From Verrucomicrobiota bacterium (GTDB taxonomy: Bacteria > Verrucomicrobiota > Verrucomicrobiia > Chthoniobacterales > JAFAMB01), in contig JAFAXJ010000352.1 in NCBI GenBank assembly GCA_019241095.1, forward strand, positions 1 through 10,552: DNA of 10,552 bases, read 5' to 3'. The notes beneath the pieces were generated by a model. It saw nothing but the letters and a program-made list of their open reading frames with translations, did not search any database and was not told where the DNA came from. Positions 5,886 to 10,552 of the stretch are shown in pieces (position 1 is the stretch's first letter; each line of letters starts with the position of its first letter). Both the position numbers and the translations under genes were made by a program.

Positions 5886-8663
5886 CTACAACGAATGCTT
5901 CTGATCTAATACTCGAGCGTCAATCGGTACTGTAGCGATCGGCAATTCTTCCGAGCGGCCAAACTTCTGGTTCGGACGACGACCAAATTTCAACTCAGCT
6001 TGCAAACGACCTAGTCGTTCCGACATTTGGTTCAACTGTTCTACTCCCGCAAATCGAATCAGACGCGCGCCTCCCGGTTGAACAAATAAGACCTGGACCT
6101 CGCGAGCTCCGTTCAGTTCGACGAGCAGCTTGTAGCCTAACATCTGCAGCCCATCACCGGTAGCAAGGTTGAAATAGGCTATCTCCTTCGATGTTTTGAA
6201 GTCGCAGACCAGAACGGTGGCATCTCGCAATCCGCTTCGATCCGAGATGATGAGATCAGTGCGCCCTTCAAGTCGAAGATTAGTTTCGCCCGCTCTGACT
6301 GCTTGATACTTTCCTTCTGCTTGGAACCAAAAAGCCGGAATAAGCTTTGCTTCGAGTTCACCCAGGATGCGAGAAGCCAGCAGAGAAGCTTTGCGCAGGA
6401 TCGTGTCCCACCAGAGATCACACGAAGGAAGGCCCGTTCTCAATTCGCTCACCCCTTTTCTGATCCGTTTCTCAAGTACCGTTCGGACAAGCTTCTGCTC
6501 TGCAGAGATCGCCAAGCCAATATTCAAGAATTCTCCTTTGCCACCAAAAGCGTCTTGCAACAGCTGATGTACGACTCTGCCTACAGTGAGTGAAGCGGAT
6601 CGATAAAACTGCCGAGTGACCTCCCGTTCACAATGGTACATTAATCGGTATGCGATGGTCGCGGGGGCTTTAATCGCCATTTCCAACTCGGAAGGATGCC
6701 AAGCGCGGGCCGTAAACCCGGAGAAAGTCAAAAAGAATTCGTCAAATGGCGCATTGGGGTCGGCTCGACGAACATGAATCTCTGCCAATCTTTTGCCTGC
6801 CTCCGACAAGGCATTTCGATTAGCCGATTGGTAGCGCTTTACTTTACATTTCGGCAGTTGTTCAGCAAACGCGATCAGGTCACTTGCCGGTACTTTGCTC
6901 TCTGCCGCATCTTGCTCGTAGCGCGTGAGTGTAAGGCTTCGCCGCGCATGAAATGCGGCCTGCAAAATTCTCTCCTCATCCAACTCCCGAAGATCAGCAG
7001 CCGTGAACAGGAAAAATCCGCGTTCACGGAGCCGAATCCGAGCATCCTCATGTAAACCAGCGCTCGGCGGGCGAGACCAATTTTTATGAATACAATCGGT
7101 TAAAATTACATTATCCCAGGAAGCTCCCTGTGCGCGCGTCACCGTCGTCACAACCACCTGTGCATACCGATGAGCGCTTTCAGGATGATGCTCCCTGCGA
7201 GGCGCGGCAATCAGCTCGGCAATAAACTGCAAAAACAGCTTCGAAGGCAGTTTGCGATCTCCAAAAAATTGTCCAATTTCATGCCATAACGGTTCGAAAT
7301 CCGAGGCATCAAATTTGAGACCTTTTATTAGATCGGCGTGCGTAGTCAGCAAACCATTTAGGTCGTGCAGCAAGCTTTCCCAGTGCTGCCTTAGCTCTTT
7401 CCAGGTGGCGCAATCTGGCCATGGTTGAAGCAGTTTTTCCAACGATATCAGCCAGCTGAAGCGTTCCCGTTGCGCATCGTCGATCAATTTGAAAGTCGCC
7501 CGGTCCTGGAGCCGGTCAAATGTGCGGAAAACCGAACACCGAAACTGGCGAAAAGTGTCTGGCGACCGGCAGATTCGCTCGACTAAGTGAAGGAAAACTT
7601 CTGGTGGCGCATCCTCAGCTAGGAACTGTGCTATCAAACGTTGGATCTGGCTCGAAATCGCAGGTTGGCGAACTTCTCTGATCTCATCGGCGACCGCGAT
7701 GCCCTTTGACATGAGGCTATTCACAATCGCATTCCCGCTGGCTAGCCCATCGGGAACGATAACGGCAACGCTTCCTGAATGACTGTTTAGCAGGCGAGCA
7801 ACGTGCTCAACAATACCCGTGATTTGATCGTTCCAATGATCACCAATCAGCACCTCCGGCGCTTGGATTCTGTGCTCATGTACTCCTCGTGAGTTCACAA
7901 CGAAAGACTCATAGGGCCTCGAAGTCGTTCCTGTAGGACACACGGAACTTCCAGCCGTAAGTTGCTCTTCTAAGCCCGTAATCCAGCGGAAAGCCAGGCT
8001 TTCACGCCCAAGCGGTTGCGAAATCCAAAACTGCACGTTTGCGGCATGCCTGGCTGCAGCAAGAATCAAGTTCAACTCCAGCATAGATCCTGCATCCAGG
8101 CCGAAAACACCCATACTCAATGCCTCGGATCGTTCTATTCGCTTGAGAAGTTCGACATCAGCCTGCGGGCGCCAGTACGGAGATTGAAGGAGTTGTTGCA
8201 ATGTGGACTTTAACTCGGGAGGTGCGGACACGATCCGAAATGCTTCTTCCAAGGCATTCCCTGACCAGCGCTCATCCTGGAAAAATCCAGCTCCAGCAAG
8301 CTCTGCCACGGCATTTAGTAAAAAACCGCACGCCAGAGAATTTGGTTTTGTCGAATGACGATTTTCCTGCGCAGCAGCACGCAAAAGAAGTAAGAGCGTT
8401 TCGCGGCCGAAAGAAGGAGTGGGAAGGTTATAAATCCTGTATAGATTCTGTCTGAGAGTCCGAAGGTCAAAAAAACGAACTCCATAAACGGTCCAAGCTT
8501 CGTTCAGAGCCTTTCGCCGGAGCCAATTCGCCTGCGCAAAGATCCCGGTAACCAACCAGGTCTCACCGCCACTGACCGACATTGCGCTCCGATGTCGCAA
8601 CCATGCGCCCAAGCCAGATTCCCAGGCATCATCTACATGGTTGTACAAGTAAATTTGGCGCAT
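5886..8663 (-). CDS. AddB-like PD-(D/E)XK nuclease subunit with degenerate helicase
   Basis: A 925-residue protein best explained as the AddB-type partner of the downstream helicase. The C-terminal nuclease is intact by motif: His699 in VGRVVHQLL, Asp803 in LEGRTDLI, Asp821 and Lys823 in LVCDFKTSK, then LQMLGYKLL at 839-847. The preceding segment WHPSELEMAIKAP (655-667) matches the usual entry to this domain. The first 600 residues resemble an inactivated UvrD-type fold. The Walker A position reads like WLVTGIFAQANWL (36-48) with no GKT, motif V is reduced to TRAQGASWDNVILTD (509-523) without the lysine, and a motif VI-like FHARRSLTLTRYE lies at 571-583. The iron-sulfur cysteines of Bacillus-type AddB are not found: alanine/proline replaces the expected Cys-Pro near 666, and no cysteine follows Lys823. 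ATG 8663 is the start, without a Shine-Dalgarno sequence, 83 bases after glnE. That gap holds only a weak imperfect hairpin (8715-8737). Confidence 0.86.
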   Translation of the reverse strand: MRQIYLYNHVDDAWESGLGAWLRHRSAMSVSGGETWLVTGIFAQANWLRRKALNEAWTVYGVRFFDLRTLRQNLYRIYNLPTPSFGRETLLLLLRAAAQENRHSTKPNSLACGFLLNAVAELAGAGFFQDERWSGNALEEAFRIVSAPPELKSTLQQLLQSPYWRPQADVELLKRIERSEALSMGVFGLDAGSMLELNLILAAARHAANVQFWISQPLGRESLAFRWITGLEEQLTAGSSVCPTGTTSRPYESFVVNSRGVHEHRIQAPEVLIGDHWNDQITGIVEHVARLLNSHSGSVAVIVPDGLASGNAIVNSLMSKGIAVADEIREVRQPAISSQIQRLIAQFLAEDAPPEVFLHLVERICRSPDTFRQFRCSVFRTFDRLQDRATFKLIDDAQRERFSWLISLEKLLQPWPDCATWKELRQHWESLLHDLNGLLTTHADLIKGLKFDASDFEPLWHEIGQFFGDRKLPSKLFLQFIAELIAAPRREHHPESAHRYAQVVVTTVTRAQGASWDNVILTDCIHKNWSRPPSAGLHEDARIRLRERGFFLFTAADLRELDEERILQAAFHARRSLTLTRYEQDAAESKVPASDLIAFAEQLPKCKVKRYQSANRNALSEAGKRLAEIHVRRADPNAPFDEFFLTFSGFTARAWHPSELEMAIKAPATIAYRLMYHCEREVTRQFYRSASLTVGRVVHQLLQDAFGGKGEFLNIGLAISAEQKLVRTVLEKRIRKGVSELRTGLPSCDLWWDTILRKASLLASRILGELEAKLIPAFWFQAEGKYQAVRAGETNLRLEGRTDLIISDRSGLRDATVLVCDFKTSKEIAYFNLATGDGLQMLGYKLLVELNGAREVQVLFVQPGGARLIRFAGVEQLNQMSERLGRLQAELKFGRRPNQKFGRSEELPIATVPIDARVLDQKHSL

Positions 8664-8746
8664 AAAGCAGAGCGACGAGGCCGCGCTTCATAGTAGCCCA
8701 GTTGGCTTTGTCGCGCAGGTTGCCGCTGCGGTCCTGCAGTTGAAAT

Positions 8747-10552
8747 TCACGAATTTCCCAAATGGGCGTCGACGATGGTCGCAGCTTTCTGCCTCTTTGC
8801 CCCGTAGTCATCGAGAAATGCTTGTTTACTTGGAAAGCCGAGCCGAAGGGCCAATTGAGCTTGCTCGAGCTCCGCACTGGGAAGCACGGAAATCGGATTA
8901 TCGTTCATTCGGCGCAGAGTTGATTCAACCCGACGTAGGAATGAGTAGCTATCTCGCAAGGTAGTTTTTTCATCTTGAGATAGCGCACTGTCGAACCGGC
9001 CGATAGCCTCCAGGGTGTTTGGTTCCCTAATCTGATGTTTCATTTGCAGGTATTGCATCAGAAACTCGATCGCTATCAGGCCGCCGTCCCCTGTCTTGAA
9101 ATTGAGCATGCTCTCGCCTTTGGATCGCTCTTTTACGATTCGTCGATACATCCTCAGAATTTTTTGCCTAAGCTCAGTGTCGGCACCACGCCGCAGCCAG
9201 ACTTCCCGGATTAAATTTTCTGTTGCGGCGGCTTCGGGACCACGCACGGCACGAGCTTTGGTCAATGCCTGAATCTCCCAGAGCTGGGCGCGATCTTCGA
9301 GGTAAGTTCGATAACCGGATAAACTGGTTACCAATATGCCTTTTTCCCCGTCAGGACGCAGGCGGCAATCAATTGGGAAAACACGCCCATCGGCTCGCAT
9401 CGAGGTCATCGAATGGATCAACTGACCACCAGCGCTCTGATCGGTGCCGATCAAAACCAAGTCCAAGTCTGCTCCGTAAAGCAATTCGCGGCCCCCAAAT
9501 TTCCCCAATGCCACAATGGTCAGCTCGCTCCCTCCTTTTAGGATTCCGGCACAATAATCAAGACTAGCCTCCGCCAGATAAGTCATCTCTGTTTGCAATG
9601 TGCTTTGGCTGGAAAATCCAAGAATGTCAGCAAGCAAGATCCGCACGCCTTCTTCCCTTCGGAAAACACGCATCCAATCCAGAGATTCCGAAATCGGATC
9701 TTTTAGCAGTCCCTCTAAAAACTCTTCTCTGGACAATGCTCTTCCGAGGTTTTTTCCGCGCGCAATTTCCTCGATCAATTGAGGTCTGCGAATGACTATC
9801 TCGCTTGCTGCTGCGCTGGCATCAAAAAGCCGAACAAGCAATTCGAGTAATTTCGGGTTGGCTAAAAGCGTCTCGAACAGGAGTCCGCGAATTCCATATT
9901 TATCAACAAATCTGGCAAAGCGGCTGATGACAGCATCTGGATCTGCCAATTTCCTGCACCACTCAAGCAACTGAGGCTCCAGTTGCGAGTATAATCTTTT
10001 GGTTCTCGGCGCGACATGGACATTTGCTGGCCCATCCCGGAGCGCAGCGAGCGTTTTTTTGACGTCCTCATCAGCAACAAAAGCAACTGAAAAGACTGGG
10101 TTCTGGGCAATAGGTTCAGCTCGAGAACGAAAGAATCTGTCAAAAATAGTCCTCACTGATTCAGTGAGTTCTGAAAATTTCCCGTTGAAGTTTTCAACAG
10201 TCGGAAAGCCTAAAGATCGCGCAATCAGCAGGAGTCCATCGGCATCGGTCGGCAGCGTGTGTGTTTGCTGCTCATGCTGGATTTGCAGGCGGTGTTCTAC
10301 AGTACGCAAAAAAATGTATGAGTTGCGTAGCTGTGCCAGATCCGTCTCTGGGAAGATTCGAACCCGTCCCAATTCGGCTAGCGTTTTCAACGTACTTCGC
10401 TCCTGCAGAAATGGATGCTTCGCTCCATGGAGAACCTGTAATGCTTGTACAACAAACTCCACCTCGCGAATGCCACCGTAGCCGAGTTTCACATTTCGGT
10501 GCAGCTCCGAAGGGCGTAACACATCTTTTTCAATTCGGCTCTTGAGCAATGC
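8747..10552 (-). CDS. glnE: Bifunctional glutamine synthetase adenylyltransferase/deadenylase, 5'-truncated
   Basis: The last 601 or so codons of GlnE, which adds AMP to or removes it from glutamine synthetase in response to PII and glutamine. The N-terminus lies beyond the right edge. The leftmost in-frame start-like codon, TTG at 10549, falls inside the domain and is not the start. Counting from it, residues 21-35 (KLGYGGIREVEFVVQ) are the end of the N-terminal deadenylase half. The C-terminal adenylyltransferase half is complete: nucleotidyltransferase signature IVALGKFGGRELLYGADLDL (345-364) with Asp361 and Asp363, third acidic residue Asp394 in IDCRLRPDG, WEIQALTKARAV (424-435), and the second GlnE/GlnD-type helical domain with FKTGDGGLIAIEFLMQYL (484-501). 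The usual Ser before the first catalytic Asp is Ala360. The C-terminus DAHLGNS and its stop are clean. It is the first visible gene of the leftward block. Its place upstream of repair genes suggests shared transcription at most. Confidence 0.96.
   Translation of the reverse strand, partial: ALLKSRIEKDVLRPSELHRNVKLGYGGIREVEFVVQALQVLHGAKHPFLQERSTLKTLAELGRVRIFPETDLAQLRNSYIFLRTVEHRLQIQHEQQTHTLPTDADGLLLIARSLGFPTVENFNGKFSELTESVRTIFDRFFRSRAEPIAQNPVFSVAFVADEDVKKTLAALRDGPANVHVAPRTKRLYSQLEPQLLEWCRKLADPDAVISRFARFVDKYGIRGLLFETLLANPKLLELLVRLFDASAAASEIVIRRPQLIEEIARGKNLGRALSREEFLEGLLKDPISESLDWMRVFRREEGVRILLADILGFSSQSTLQTEMTYLAEASLDYCAGILKGGSELTIVALGKFGGRELLYGADLDLVLIGTDQSAGGQLIHSMTSMRADGRVFPIDCRLRPDGEKGILVTSLSGYRTYLEDRAQLWEIQALTKARAVRGPEAAATENLIREVWLRRGADTELRQKILRMYRRIVKERSKGESMLNFKTGDGGLIAIEFLMQYLQMKHQIREPNTLEAIGRFDSALSQDEKTTLRDSYSFLRRVESTLRRMNDNPISVLPSAELEQAQLALRLGFPSKQAFLDDYGAKRQKAATIVDAHLGNS

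Noticed and set aside
2820..8663. The helicase and nuclease genes as a new anti-phage defence system
   Set aside because: Both match the AddA and AddB domain plans, and the neighbours (glnE, mdh) are core metabolism genes with no integrase, transposase, restriction or toxin genes nearby, so core DNA repair is the simpler reading.
8715..8737. Imperfect hairpin GCAGG...CCTGC with an inner CCG/CGG stem between glnE and the AddB-like gene
   Set aside because: It has short, interrupted stems and no T-run. It is noted in the gene entry but not supported as a regulatory element.
8629..8877. An 82-codon minus-strand frame spanning the glnE to AddB-like gap
   Set aside because: It overlaps the conserved end of glnE and the start of the AddB-like gene in another frame, and its sequence shows no family features.
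9999..10481. A 160-codon plus-strand frame opposite glnE
   Set aside because: The opposite strand carries clear GlnE motifs throughout. The plus-strand frame is Ser/Arg/Cys-rich with no domain, as expected of a shadow.

Overview
The window reads as an ordinary stretch of bacterial chromosome with six protein-coding genes and no RNA genes, mobile elements or CRISPR arrays that I can see. Base composition is balanced. The gene set (a GHL10/DUF187 glycoside hydrolase, a cytosolic-type malate dehydrogenase, bifunctional GlnE, and an AddAB-like helicase-nuclease pair) points to a free-living, Gram-negative-type bacterium. The Mdh and the hydrolase look like those of Verrucomicrobiota or Acidobacteriota. 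That placement is only a guess from remembered protein character, not a measured result.

Layout. On the plus strand at the left, the 3' end of a secreted-type glycosyl hydrolase (to 415) is followed by a complete YajO-like aldo/keto reductase (561-1544). These face a leftward block that fills the rest of the window. In order of transcription this block is glnE (enters at 10552, ends 8747), an AddB-like PD-(D/E)XK nuclease (8663-5886), an AddA-like UvrD helicase with a C-terminal nuclease (5798-2820) and mdh (2718-1729). The gaps inside the block are 83, 87 and 101 bases. The plus- and minus-strand genes converge on a 184-base gap (1545-1728).

How they work together. The AddA-like and AddB-like proteins almost certainly form one heterodimer that resects double-strand DNA ends for RecA-dependent repair, because each carries its own nuclease site and the genes are adjacent. 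AddA keeps all helicase motifs. AddB has lost the Walker A motif, and I find no iron-sulfur cysteine set. GlnE adjusts glutamine synthetase activity to nitrogen status and Mdh is a TCA-cycle enzyme. Their link to the repair genes appears to be position only.

The most notable points are the stripped-down AddB, the uncertain AddA start, which overlaps a short upstream reading frame, and the absence of a well-placed Shine-Dalgarno sequence at all four visible starts. I did not find evidence for a new biological system here.
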